Of a stretch of DNA of 64,000 nt, positions 16,167-24,815 are shown one piece after another. How positions within the stretch are numbered: the stretch's first letter is position 1; every line of letters begins with the position of its first letter. The notes below the pieces were generated by a model. The model searched no databases, was not told where the DNA came from, and saw only the letters and a list, made by a program, of their open reading frames with translations. A program made the translations under genes and the position numbers. The stretch comes from Planctomycetota bacterium. Lineage in GTDB: Bacteria; Planctomycetota; J058; JAJDCQ01. The stretch spans positions 79,215-143,214 of the forward strand of contig JAJDCQ010000216.1 in assembly GCA_029260755.1 (NCBI GenBank). The letters are read 5' to 3'.

Positions 16167-18844
16167 TCGCCGCCCGCCCCGTCGCCTTCGGCGTCGAGCG
16201 TCCGCCGCTTCTCTCGGAGGCGCTTCTCGATCTCGGGGATATCCCATCGCCCCTCGATGAAGCCGATCGCGAGGCCGTAGTCGGCGACGGCGGCCTCCCG
16301 GCGGCCGTGCCGGCGATGGTGGTCGGCGCGCGCCTCGTACGGCTCGACGAAGCGGTCCCCCTCCTGGAGGAGCCTGTCCAGCCCGATGGCGCCGCTCTCG
16401 AGCAGGCCGACGGCCTCGTCGAGGAGCGCATCGACCGTCGGCGAGGTCGGCCGGGAGCAGCAGGAGTCGCCCTCCGCCTCGACGAAGGCGACGATCGCCC
16501 GGGTGAGCGCGCGGACGATCGCCCGGGCGCCCGTGAGGCGGACCGGATCGCGGGCGGTCTTCTTGCGCTCGAGCGCCCTCCAGTGCTCGGCGTAGGGGTG
16601 GTGCCAGGCGAGCGCCTCGGCGGCCAGGGCGACGCGCTCGCGCGGGTCGGTCGACCGCTCGCTCAGAGCGAGGGGGACGTGAGCGTTCCGCATGATCACC
16701 GGCTGGGTCCGGTCGAGGGCGAGCGCCCGCTCGGCCGACGCCCACGCCTGGTCGTGCCCCCGGAAGTCCATCGCGACGCACGCATGGAACCACGCCTCGT
16801 CGAGGCCGACCTCGAGGGCGGCCTCGAACGTCGCGCGCGCCTCCTTCGAGGACCCGACGCGGGAGAGCCGGATGGCGAGGACGAGGAGGCGCGCGACGTT
16901 GCGCCGGCCGACCGGGCGCGCCCGCTCGGCCGCGGCGATCCTCCCGAGCTCATCGGCGCCGAGCGAGAGCTCGGCGTCCTCCTCGGGGCTCACCCGCGTC
17001 CGGAAGCGGAGGGCCATCGCGACGACGAGCGCCTCCAGGAGTCGCTCCGGCCCCTCGCCGGCGGTCCGGTCCTCCGCGTTCGCCTCCCGCCGGAACGCGA
17101 GGTGGACCTCGTCGGCGATCAGGACGTCCGCGCGGCCCGAAGCGACGAGCACGTCGGTGAGCGTGCGAAGCTCCTCGGCCGGCGCGCGCGCCTCGAGGCG
17201 CTCCACGAAGTGCTCGGTGAAGAACTGAACGAACGGGACGGGGAGGGAGCCCCGCGGGAGCGCCTCCCCGAAGCTCGATGCGGCGGCCAGATCCTCGAGG
17301 GCGGCGGACCATCGCTCGCTCCCGAGCAGGGTCTCGGCCCGGCGCCGATAGAGCCGCCCGCGCGTCGCGTCGTCGATCCCCGACGCGCGTCGGAGGGCGG
17401 CGAACGCGCCGGCATCGAGCGGCGCGCGGAGGAGGACGGCATCGGCGGCGTCGCCGGGCGTCGCGATCGCGCGGGCGAGGTCGGGAGCGAGCTCGAACGA
17501 GGCCGGCTCGATCGGCTCGTCGCCGTGGAGGAGCTCGGCGAGGGCGCCGAGCCGTCGGCCGCGGTGGAGCGCCTTCGCGGCGAGGGTGAGCTCGTCCCGG
17601 GCGAGCTCGCCGTGACGTCGCACATGGGCGGCCAGGGCGCTCGCGGCGTGCAGGTGCCGCGCCTCGGTCGGGTCGGCTCGGAGGAGCAGATCCACGAGTC
17701 GGCACGTCTCCGCCCGATCGTCGAACGGGCCGTCGCCGGCGGCGAGGCCGGCGACGGCCTCGCGCGCGGCGGGCTCGAGCGCGTCGCCGCGGAGGAGCTC
17801 GCCCTCGACGCGATCGAGGAGAGCCTCGGGCGACTCGCGCGGCGCCAGGATGACGACGGCGCTCGCGAAGGCGACGACGAGCGACGCGAGCAGCAGGGTG
17901 AGCGCGAGGCGGGCCGCGCGGCTCCGCGGCAGCGCGATCCCCGAGCCGCGCGATCCGGTCGCGGAGATCGACTCGCCCGCGGCGAACCGGCGGAGATCCT
18001 CGGCCAGGGCGCCCGCCGACGGGTAGCGGTCGGCCGGCGCCTTCGCGAGCGCCTTCTGGCAGATCGCGTCGAGGGCGGCCGGCGCGTCCTCGCGGGCCGC
18101 GCCGAGCGGGTCGGGCGCGGCCCGGAGCACCTGGGCGACGACGTGGACGGCCGCGTCGCCGGTGAACGGGGGCGTGGCCGTCACCGCCGTGTAGAGGAGC
18201 GCGCCGATGCCGTAGACGTCGGTCGCCGCCGTCGTGCCCTGCGGGCCGTCGGCGGCGCCGACCTGCTCGGGCGCCATGAACGATGGCGTTCCGATGCACT
18301 GCCCCGTCGAGGTGAGGGCGTGGCTGCGCGCGTCGGCGGCGAGGCCGAAGTCGACGAGGCGGGGCTCACCGAGCTCGTCGATGATGACGTTCTCGGGCTT
18401 GATGTCGCGGTGGAGGACGCCGTGGGCGTGGACGTGCTCGACCGCGTCCGCGATCTTCCGGGCGACGGCGACCGCGGCCTCGATCGGGAGCGCGCCGCGG
18501 CGGAGATGCTCGCCGAGCGACTGCCCCGGCACGAGGCCCATCGCGCACCAGGAGACGCCCCGGTCGACCCCGCACGCGTGGATGGGGACGACGTGCGGGT
18601 GCGGGGCGATCCGCGCGAGCACCTCGACCTCGCGCCGGAAGCGGGCGAGGGCGCGCTCGGCGTCGGCGCCCGGTTGCAGCGCGATCACCTTCACCGCGTG
18701 GGTCGCGCCGCTCTCGAGGTGACGGGCCCGGAAGACCGCGCCCATCCCGCCGCGTCCGAGCGTGTCCTCGATCGCGTACGGGCCGAGGCGGTCGCCGAGC
18801 CGCGGTAGCCCCGATGGATGAAGTGGTGTCGTCACCGTCCGCAC
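16163..18844 (-). CDS. Transmembrane Ser/Thr kinase with TPR-like C-terminus (tandem copy 1)
   Basis: This is an 893-residue Hanks kinase. The ATP loop GRGGMGAVF is at 30-38, with K52, HRD at 145-147 and DFG at 165-167, followed by GTPSFMAPEQ. A membrane span lies at about 312-333. The 550-residue C-terminal region is all helical, with TPR-like pairs such as AWASAERALALDRTQP and RREAAVADYGLAIGFIE. It is a paralogue of the gene at 18866 in the same order and orientation. The two kinase domains share a 117-base run with no difference (18585-18701 here). The start is GTG at 18844 with a purine-rich GAGAGA directly before it; a GTG three codons later is also possible. Confidence 0.9.
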   Translation of the reverse strand: MRTVTTPLHPSGLPRLGDRLGPYAIEDTLGRGGMGAVFRARHLESGATHAVKVIALQPGADAERALARFRREVEVLARIAPHPHVVPIHACGVDRGVSWCAMGLVPGQSLGEHLRRGALPIEAAVAVARKIADAVEHVHAHGVLHRDIKPENVIIDELGEPRLVDFGLAADARSHALTSTGQCIGTPSFMAPEQVGAADGPQGTTAATDVYGIGALLYTAVTATPPFTGDAAVHVVAQVLRAAPDPLGAAREDAPAALDAICQKALAKAPADRYPSAGALAEDLRRFAAGESISATGSRGSGIALPRSRAARLALTLLLASLVVAFASAVVILAPRESPEALLDRVEGELLRGDALEPAAREAVAGLAAGDGPFDDRAETCRLVDLLLRADPTEARHLHAASALAAHVRRHGELARDELTLAAKALHRGRRLGALAELLHGDEPIEPASFELAPDLARAIATPGDAADAVLLRAPLDAGAFAALRRASGIDDATRGRLYRRRAETLLGSERWSAALEDLAAASSFGEALPRGSLPVPFVQFFTEHFVERLEARAPAEELRTLTDVLVASGRADVLIADEVHLAFRREANAEDRTAGEGPERLLEALVVAMALRFRTRVSPEEDAELSLGADELGRIAAAERARPVGRRNVARLLVLAIRLSRVGSSKEARATFEAALEVGLDEAWFHACVAMDFRGHDQAWASAERALALDRTQPVIMRNAHVPLALSERSTDPRERVALAAEALAWHHPYAEHWRALERKKTARDPVRLTGARAIVRALTRAIVAFVEAEGDSCCSRPTSPTVDALLDEAVGLLESGAIGLDRLLQEGDRFVEPYEARADHHRRHGRREAAVADYGLAIGFIEGRWDIPEIEKRLREKRRTLDAEGDGAGGD

Positions 18845-18865
18845 TCTCTCATCGCGGGCGAGGGC

Positions 18866-21553
18866 TCAGTCGTCGCCCGCGGCGGCCCGCTCGTCCAGCA
18901 GCGCCTTCCGCTTCTCGCTCAGGCGGGCTTCGATCTCGGGCTCCGCGCGATGCTCGATGAAGCCGAGGGCGATCTCGTAGTCGGAGAGGCTCGCATCCCA
19001 GCGGCGATGGCGGCGATGGTGGTCGGCCCGCACCTCGTAGGACTCGGCGAATCGGACGGGCTCTCCGGCGATCCGGTCCATTCTCGCGCCCCGGAGCATC
19101 TCGACGGCGGAGTCGAGGAGCTCGTCGATGGACGGCGCGACGGCGCCCTCGCAGCACGATGTCTCGGCCGCCAGGAGCGCGGCGATCGCTCTCGTCAGCG
19201 ACCGCGCGATGTCCAGGGGGATGGCGAGCCGCTGCGGGGGGCGGACCTTGCCGGCGAGGTGTGCGTCCCAGATCTCGCGGAGAGGGTGACTCCAGGCGAG
19301 CCCCAGGGCGGCGAGCTCCACCCGGCGGCGGGGATCGGCCACCTTCCCGCTCAGGAGGAGGGGAATCCGCGCGTTGCGGAGGGCCGGCGGCTGGTCGTGG
19401 TCGAGCGCGATCGCGCGCTCGGCCGAGATCCAGGCCTGATTGGCCAGGTCAGCCCGGCGGTATCCGATCGTGATCGGGGCGTGCAGCCAGGCCTCGTCGA
19501 TCCCGCCCTCGAGGGCTGACAGGACGGCGCTGCGCGCATCCTCCCAGGTGCCGACCCGGGTGAGGCGGTCGGCGATCGTGATCAGGCGCGCGACGTTTCG
19601 GCGCCCGACGGGGCGGGCGCGCTCGGCCGCGGCCATCTTGGCCAGCCGATCGCCGCCGAGGGCGAGGTCGGGATCGCCCTCCTCGGACCGGACTCTGAAG
19701 CGCAGGGCCGTGGCGACGACCTCCGCCTCGAGGAGCCGCTCGGGGCCTTCGCCGTCCCGAGCATCTTCGGCCCGGGTCTCCAGGCGGAAACCGATGTAGA
19801 CCTCGTTCGCGACGAGGACGTCGGCGCGGCCGGACGCGACGATGACGTCGGCGAGGGTGCGGAGCTCGGGCGCCGGCGCCCGAGCCGTCAGGCGCTCGAG
19901 GAAGTGCGCGGAGAAGAAGTGAATGAACTCCGGCGGGACCGACTCGCGCGGGAGAGCGACGCCGAGGTTCCAGGCGGCGACCAGGTCCTCGAGGGCGGCG
20001 TCGTGCCGCGACTCGGCGGCGTCGAGGAGCCGGCCGGCGCGACGGAGGTGCAGCCGGCCGCGGGTCGCGTCGTCGAGCCCGGGCGCGCGACGGAGCGCGG
20101 CGAAGGCGTCGTCGTCGATCGGAGCGCGGAGGAGGACGTCGTCGTCGCCGTCGTCTCGTCGGGCCGTCGCGATGGCGCGCGCCAGGTCGGCGGCGAGCTC
20201 GAAGGGAACGGCGGCGATGGGCTCGTCGCCGTGGAGCAGCTCGTTCAGCGCTCCGAGCCTGCCGGCCCGGTGGAGCGCGCGCGCGGCGAGCTCGAGCTCC
20301 CCGGAGGCGAGCGCGCCGTCGGGCCGGACCTGCGCCGCGAGAGCGCTGGCGGCCTCGCGGTGCTCGGCGGTCGTCGCGTCGCTCCGCAGGAGGGTGTCGA
20401 GCAGCAGCAGCGTCTCGGCGCGCCGGAGGGGGGCGTCCTGCGATCCGGCGGGGAACGAGTCGAGCGCCGCGAGGTCATCGTCGTCGAGCGCGTCGCCGCG
20501 CTCGAGCGTTCGCTCGAGGCGATCGAGGAACGCGTCGGCCGTCTCGACGTGGCGCAGGACGGTGAGCGCGGCGAGGGCCGCCAGGGCGAGCGACGCGACG
20601 AGCACGGCGAAGGCGGCCCGGGCGGGCCGACTCCGGGGGATCCCGAGCCCCGAGCCTCTCGAGCCGGTCGCGAAGACGGGCTCGCCGGCGGCGAATCGCC
20701 GGAGGTCCTCGCCGAGGGCGGCCGCGGAGGGGTAGCGATCCTCCGGCGCCTTCGCGAGCGCCTTCTGGCAGATCGCGTCGAGCGCGGCCGGTGCGTCGGG
20801 TCGGATCGTCGTGAGCGGGGCGGGTCGCTCTCGGACGACCCGGGCGAGGAGGTGGACGGCCGCTCCGCCCTCGAAGGGCGGTCGTGCCGTGAGGGCGGCA
20901 TAGAGGAGCGCGCCGAGACCGTAGACGTCGGTGGCGGGCGTCGTCGCGACACCCGCGCCGCCGGCGCCGACCTGCTCGGGGGCCATGAACGCGGGCGTCC
21001 CGATGCACTGGCCGGTCTCGGTGAGGGTCGCCGAGAGGACGTCGGCGGCGAGGCCGAAGTCGACGAGGCGGGGCTCGCCGAGCTCGTCGATGATGACGTT
21101 CTCGGGCTTGATGTCGCGGTGGAGGACGCCGTGGGCGTGGATGTGCTCGACCGCGTCCGCGATCTTCCGGGCGACGGCGACCGCGGCCTCGATCGGGAGG
21201 GCGCCGCGATGCAGATGCTCGCCGAGCGACTGCCCCGGCACGAGGCCCATCGCGCACCAGGAGGCGCCCCGGTCGACGCCGCAGGCGTGAATCGGGACGA
21301 CGTGCGGGTGCGGGGCGATCCGCGCGAGCACCTCGACCTCGCGCCGGAAGCGGGCGAGGGCGCGCTCGGCGTCGGCGCCCGGTTGCAGCGCGATCACCTT
21401 CACCGCGTGGATCGCGCCGCTCTCGAGGTGACGGGCGCGGTAGACCGCTCCCATGCCGCCGCGTCCGAGCGTGTCCTCGATCGCGTACGGGCCGAGGCGG
21501 TCGCCGAGCCGCGGTAGCTCCGACGGGAGGGATGGCGCGGTCACCGTGCGCAC
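18866..21553 (-). CDS. Transmembrane Ser/Thr kinase with TPR-like C-terminus (tandem copy 2)
   Basis: The 895-residue product is a sister of the kinase at 16163: same N-terminus (LPRLGDRLGPYAIEDTLG), same catalytic motifs (GRGGMGAVY, AVKVI, HRDIKPEN, DFGLAA, GTPAFMAPEQ), one membrane span near residue 312-333 and the same helical C-terminal layout. Likeness is highest in the kinase domain and falls in the C-terminal half, as expected if the outer part is under different selection. Only 21 bp separate it from the copy downstream, so both are likely in one transcript. The gene is divergent from purN, with 68 bp between the starts. Confidence 0.9.
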   Translation of the reverse strand: MRTVTAPSLPSELPRLGDRLGPYAIEDTLGRGGMGAVYRARHLESGAIHAVKVIALQPGADAERALARFRREVEVLARIAPHPHVVPIHACGVDRGASWCAMGLVPGQSLGEHLHRGALPIEAAVAVARKIADAVEHIHAHGVLHRDIKPENVIIDELGEPRLVDFGLAADVLSATLTETGQCIGTPAFMAPEQVGAGGAGVATTPATDVYGLGALLYAALTARPPFEGGAAVHLLARVVRERPAPLTTIRPDAPAALDAICQKALAKAPEDRYPSAAALGEDLRRFAAGEPVFATGSRGSGLGIPRSRPARAAFAVLVASLALAALAALTVLRHVETADAFLDRLERTLERGDALDDDDLAALDSFPAGSQDAPLRRAETLLLLDTLLRSDATTAEHREAASALAAQVRPDGALASGELELAARALHRAGRLGALNELLHGDEPIAAVPFELAADLARAIATARRDDGDDDVLLRAPIDDDAFAALRRAPGLDDATRGRLHLRRAGRLLDAAESRHDAALEDLVAAWNLGVALPRESVPPEFIHFFSAHFLERLTARAPAPELRTLADVIVASGRADVLVANEVYIGFRLETRAEDARDGEGPERLLEAEVVATALRFRVRSEEGDPDLALGGDRLAKMAAAERARPVGRRNVARLITIADRLTRVGTWEDARSAVLSALEGGIDEAWLHAPITIGYRRADLANQAWISAERAIALDHDQPPALRNARIPLLLSGKVADPRRRVELAALGLAWSHPLREIWDAHLAGKVRPPQRLAIPLDIARSLTRAIAALLAAETSCCEGAVAPSIDELLDSAVEMLRGARMDRIAGEPVRFAESYEVRADHHRRHRRWDASLSDYEIALGFIEHRAEPEIEARLSEKRKALLDERAAAGDD

Positions 21554-21621
21554 TCTCTCATCGCGGGCGAAGGCTCCCCGGGGTGCTTGACACCCTCCGA
21601 GCGTATCCGAAACTGACGCGC

Positions 21622-22266
21622 GTGGCGCACCTCAAGCTCGCCGTCCTCCTCTCGGGGAGCGGACGGACCCTCCAGAACTTCATCGACCTGATCGCGCGGG
21701 GCGAGCTCGACGCGGAGATCGTCGGCGTCGTCTCGAGCAAGCCCGGCGTCCGCGGGATCACGCGCGCGGAGGAGGCCGGGATCCCCGTCGCGGTCGTCGC
21801 GCGCCGCGAGACCCGCGACGTCGACGCCTACTCGGCCAAGGTGACCGAGGCCGTCCGTGACTTCGGTCCCGTCGACCTCGTCGTCCTGGCCGGGTTCCTC
21901 TCGCTCTGGCGCCCGCCGGCCGAGCTGGCCGGGCGGGTGATGAACATCCATCCCGCGCTGCTGCCGAGCTTCGGCGGGAAGGGCTACTACGGCGACCGGG
22001 TCCACCGGGCGGTCATCGACGCGGGCGTGCGCTGGAGCGGCTGCACCGTCCACTTCGTGGACGATCGCTACGACTCGGGGCCGATCATCCTCCAGCGCGT
22101 CGTGCCCGTTCACTTCGACGACGATCCGTCCGCCCTCGCCGACCGGGTCTTCGCGGAGGAGCTGTCGGCCTACCCCGAGGCGATCCGCCTCTTCGCGGAT
22201 GGCCGGCTCCGGATCGACGGGCGACGGGTGGAGGTGCGCGCAGAGCCCTCCGATCCGTCGGCGTAG
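21622..22266 (+). CDS. purN: Phosphoribosylglycinamide formyltransferase
   Basis: PurN transfers a formyl group from 10-formyl-tetrahydrofolate to GAR in purine synthesis. The 214-residue product has the phosphate-binding start LAVLLSGSGRTLQNF, the catalytic Asn108 and His110 in MNIHPALLPSF, and Asp151 in DRYDSGPII. In the first loop the usual GSN is changed to GRT. I chose the GTG at 21622, where homology begins; the frame is open upstream but overlaps the divergent kinase start. A TTGACA at 21587-21592 may be a -35 box, but the matching -10 is poor. No other pur genes are adjacent. Confidence 0.88.
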   Translation: MAHLKLAVLLSGSGRTLQNFIDLIARGELDAEIVGVVSSKPGVRGITRAEEAGIPVAVVARRETRDVDAYSAKVTEAVRDFGPVDLVVLAGFLSLWRPPAELAGRVMNIHPALLPSFGGKGYYGDRVHRAVIDAGVRWSGCTVHFVDDRYDSGPIILQRVVPVHFDDDPSALADRVFAEELSAYPEAIRLFADGRLRIDGRRVEVRAEPSDPSA

Positions 22267-22333
22267 ATCCGGTCGGAAAAATAGCTAACGCCAAACTCCA
22301 TTGAGACTTGAGCTTGCATCGCCGGGGGGTGCC

Positions 22334-22363
22334 TTGACCGACCTCTTCGCCGCTGCTTAGAAT
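22334..22363 (+). promoter_or_regulatory. Sigma-70-like promoter with no plus-strand gene downstream
   Basis: TTGACC (22334-22339), an 18-base spacer and TAGAAT (22358-22363). The next genes downstream are on the minus strand and the next plus-strand gene starts at 24816. The promoter therefore appears to serve the short unit that ends in the terminator at 22381-22458. Confidence 0.55.
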
Positions 22364-22370
22364 GCCATCG

Positions 22371-22458
22371 ACAAAGAGCCAAGGCCCGCCAGTCCGGCGC
22401 ACTTTTCCCCCCTGAATTCCCCCCCATGAGAATCGCTGGACTTGGCGGGCCTTTTTTT
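22371..22458 (+). ncRNA. Candidate small RNA 1 (about 88 nt, C-rich loop)
   Basis: A transcript from near 22371 would have a short 5' end (ACAAAGAGCC), then one long stem and a T-run. The 42-base loop contains six C and then seven C around TGAATT. C-rich loops are the usual way some bacterial sRNAs reach G-rich ribosome sites, so this could act as a translation regulator; that is inference. No ribosome site or plausible reading frame is seen. The alternative is that it is just the end of the purN transcript. Confidence 0.45.
22381..22458 (+). terminator. Rho-independent terminator with large loop
   Basis: AAGGCCCGCCAGTCC (22381-22395) pairs with GGACTTGGCGGGCCTT (22438-22453) with one bulged base, and the right arm runs into a tract of seven T (22452-22458). 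The 42-base loop is unusually big for a plain terminator. It could end the purN transcript, the candidate small RNA at 22371, or both. Confidence 0.75.
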
Positions 22459-22543
22459 CTCTACGGTTCAGCGTCTCACGCCCAGCAATACCCATAAACT
22501 CCACCTGATAGAACAGAACGCTTACCTCGCCCCGCTCAGCCGG

Positions 22544-22987
22544 TCAGGCTTGCCCCGTGGCCATCTGGTACGCCAGCCAGACGCCCAGGCCGGCGACGCC
22601 GAGGATCGCGATCAGGGTGGCGAACAGGGCGAGGTGAACGCCCAGGCTCTCGACCGCGAGGACGGCGCCGAGGAGGCGGCGGAGCAGGATCCCGAGGTGG
22701 GTCCGGAGGCGCCGGAAGGCGCCGAGGGGGCGGTGGAGGGTCTCCCGGTCGAACGCGATCCGCTGTCGGTTCCGGCTTCGGGCTCGCTCGACCGCCGGCG
22801 CGGCGAAGAAGCCGAGCACCGTCGAGAGAAGCGCCCCCACGCAGAGGAGCCCGATGATCGTGATCCCCTGGGTCGGCAGTCGGATCCCGATCCTCCCCTC
22901 GTAGACCGCGATTCCCACCCCGGCGAGGATCACCAGGGGGACGATGTTGAGGATCAGGAGGAGGCGGAGGGTGTCACGACCGGTCAC
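22544..22987 (-). CDS. Small three-span membrane protein
   Basis: The 147-residue product has hydrophobic helices at about 7-31, 41-67 and 119-143. Between the second and third is a strongly basic amphipathic stretch (ARSRNRQRIAFDRETLHRPLG) likely to face the cytoplasm. I know no family. The start is GTG at 22987 and no good ribosome site is visible. Its place between two plus-strand candidate RNA units leaves it as a single-gene transcript. Confidence 0.65.
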   Translation of the reverse strand: MTGRDTLRLLLILNIVPLVILAGVGIAVYEGRIGIRLPTQGITIIGLLCVGALLSTVLGFFAAPAVERARSRNRQRIAFDRETLHRPLGAFRRLRTHLGILLRRLLGAVLAVESLGVHLALFATLIAILGVAGLGVWLAYQMATGQA

Positions 22988-23196
22988 CAGAGCATGATAC
23001 CAGCCGGATCGCGGGCCTGGAGCCTAGCCTTCGCGCGAGACGCCGGCGCTGGCGGGCTCGCGATGAGCATCATCCAGCGTTGATGCGGCTCCTGCGGGCG
23101 CCGTCGCGGGATGCGTAACTCCCAATGATGCCGTCTTTTCGTGAGCGTGAGGCGACGAAGCAAGGGGCGCGGGGCGGGATGCCGTCCAGATTCAGG

Positions 23197-23224
23197 TTGA
23201 CACTCCCATCGACCCAGCTATACT
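23197..23224 (+). promoter_or_regulatory. Near-consensus sigma-70 promoter with no plus-strand gene downstream
   Basis: TTGACA (23197-23202), a 16-base spacer and TATACT (23219-23224): six of six and five of six matches to consensus, the best promoter in the window. The next plus-strand gene starts 1.6 kb away behind a minus-strand gene, while a perfect hairpin lies about 65 bases downstream. Confidence 0.65.
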
Positions 23225-23230
23225 CCATGT

Positions 23231-23330
23231 AGTGGGTCGTGGATACGACTCACCTCTCCCTTGACCTCACCTTGTCTCTGCTACGTATCGGCGGACGACT
23301 CCTAACCCTCCGGAGTCGTCCGCCGCTTTG
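23231..23330 (+). ncRNA. Candidate small RNA 2 (about 100 nt, two hairpins)
   Basis: From the start point expected for the promoter at 23197, the RNA begins with a 9-bp hairpin: GTGGGTCGT (23232-23240), loop GGAT, ACGACTCAC (23245-23253). A pyrimidine-rich, apparently unpaired stretch of about 35 bases follows (23254-23288, with CTCTCCCTT and CCTTG). It ends in a perfect 14-bp hairpin (23289-23325). A 5' hairpin, a free seed and a terminator hairpin are the classic layout of a regulatory sRNA. No reading frame with a ribosome site fits. It matches no family I can recall. Confidence 0.55.
23289..23330 (+). terminator. Perfect 14-bp hairpin ending candidate small RNA 2
   Basis: CGGCGGACGACTCC (23289-23302), a 9-base loop and GGAGTCGTCCGCCG (23312-23325), followed by CTTTG. 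The T-run is short, but the stem is long and fully paired. Read on the other strand it lies just past the stop of the YkgJ-type gene at 23350, so it may serve both directions. Confidence 0.65.
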
Positions 23331-23349
23331 TACCCATCTCTCTTCATCA

Positions 23350-24783
23350 TCATCCCACGACCCGCCAGTCCCAGAAGCGCGTCGTCCGCGCGAGCGCCTC
23401 CACGTCGAGGAGCGCGAGCTGAAGGCCGCGTCCGTGGAAGCCGGCGAACGGTGCGCTCGAGAAGAACGCGTCCTCGACGGCGATGACGCCCTCGTGCAGG
23501 TCCTGGAGCTCGGGGACGAGGCGGTCGTGGGCGAGGGCGTGGCCGCGCGCGATCGCGCGAGCGAGCGAGCAGCAGAGCACGACGAAGTTGAAGCCGGCGA
23601 CGTAGTGGAACCGGTGAAAGCGGGGTCCGAAGAAGAACTTCCCGAACAGCTTCGCGCGGACGAAGCGCGCGAGGGTCTCGTCCATCGCGCTCGCGGTCGC
23701 GACCGGCACCGGCGTGCTCACGCTCCGCGCGATCGCGCGGACGCCGACCGAGCGGCCGAAGCTCTCCGGAGAGATGCTCCCGAACCCGGCGAGGAGCATC
23801 AGGTCGCGCACGAACAGGCCCGCCCGGGCCGTGAGTCGACGCGCGAGGCCGGCCTCGAGGATGCGCATCGACCAGGGGCGGCTCACGACGTGGCGCAGGA
23901 GATGGCGGCTCAGCACCCGGTGCATGAGCGTCGGGGCGGGCGGCGCCTTCAGCGCGCGTCGCTCGGCGTCGTCGGAGCGGACGACCTCGAAGATCAGCTC
24001 CGGCTCGATCCCGACGGCGACGCGGTCGCCGTCGGCGACCGCCTGCTGGTTCGCCTGCTCGAGGACGGTGAGGCGCGCCCGCGTCCATGGGGCGGCGAGG
24101 ATGTGGGTGGCGGCGATCAGTCGCCCCGTGAGCGACATCTCGTCGCGGGTGATGCAGCCGTCGAGCGTCGCCTCGATCTTGCCGATGTCGGGCCACTCGA
24201 GCCGGTAGCCCGGCGCGAACGCGACCGTCATCTCGCCGTCGGGGACGAGGTCGGTCTTGCCGCCGCCGATGGTGAGCCCGGCGAGCTTCCTCGCGGCGTG
24301 CTCGTCCTTGGCGTAGTCGGCGTCGAGGCGCTCGACGTCCTTGCGCTGCTCGGACACCGGTCGGCCGTGGTCGCCCGCGACGACCGTCGGGCAGTTGAAG
24401 CGGAGCGACGCGAACGCGCCGGCCTCGGTGTGGGCGATCGAGAAGGGGAACGCGCGGCAGACGATCGCCTTCTTCTCCCCGCCGAGGTGGGCGTGCATCC
24501 GGCAGCGGCTCTCCTCGTCGAGGAACCAGCAGGCGTCGTCGTGGCGCCGCAGCGCGAACCGCCAGATCGGCTTGCCGTTCTCCTCGCCGGCCGGGACGAA
24601 GAGCTCCTTGCCCGCGAGCTCGGGGAAGATCGTCCCCCACTCGATCTTCGAGAGGCGCTCGTGGTCGGCCTGGCTGAACGTGATGTTCCAGCTCCGGCAG
24701 CACCGCCCGCACGATCGGCAGTCGAAGCGTTGATCGGGTACGATCTGAAGAGGGCGTCCGCGCTGGCTCTTGCCCTTGCTCAC
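23350..24783 (-). CDS. YkgJ/FliB-type cysteine-cluster protein
   Basis: The 477-residue product has the N-terminal cysteine cluster of the YkgJ family: C22, C25, C28 and C29 in DCRSCGRCCRSWN. More cysteines follow near residues 85-125 (DACWFLDEESRCRM, IVCRAFPF, FNCPTV). These clusters bind zinc or an Fe-S centre; relatives include the flagellin lysine methylase FliB, but no methyltransferase motif is evident. The C-terminal 300 residues are mostly helical. I prefer the GTG at 24783 to the longer frame to 24867, because the extension overlaps the divergent ssb gene. Function unknown. Confidence 0.75.
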   Translation of the reverse strand: MSKGKSQRGRPLQIVPDQRFDCRSCGRCCRSWNITFSQADHERLSKIEWGTIFPELAGKELFVPAGEENGKPIWRFALRRHDDACWFLDEESRCRMHAHLGGEKKAIVCRAFPFSIAHTEAGAFASLRFNCPTVVAGDHGRPVSEQRKDVERLDADYAKDEHAARKLAGLTIGGGKTDLVPDGEMTVAFAPGYRLEWPDIGKIEATLDGCITRDEMSLTGRLIAATHILAAPWTRARLTVLEQANQQAVADGDRVAVGIEPELIFEVVRSDDAERRALKAPPAPTLMHRVLSRHLLRHVVSRPWSMRILEAGLARRLTARAGLFVRDLMLLAGFGSISPESFGRSVGVRAIARSVSTPVPVATASAMDETLARFVRAKLFGKFFFGPRFHRFHYVAGFNFVVLCCSLARAIARGHALAHDRLVPELQDLHEGVIAVEDAFFSSAPFAGFHGRGLQLALLDVEALARTTRFWDWRVVG

Positions 24784-24815
24784 GGCGCGGTCTCCCGGGA
24801 GGAGGTCTCCGGCGC

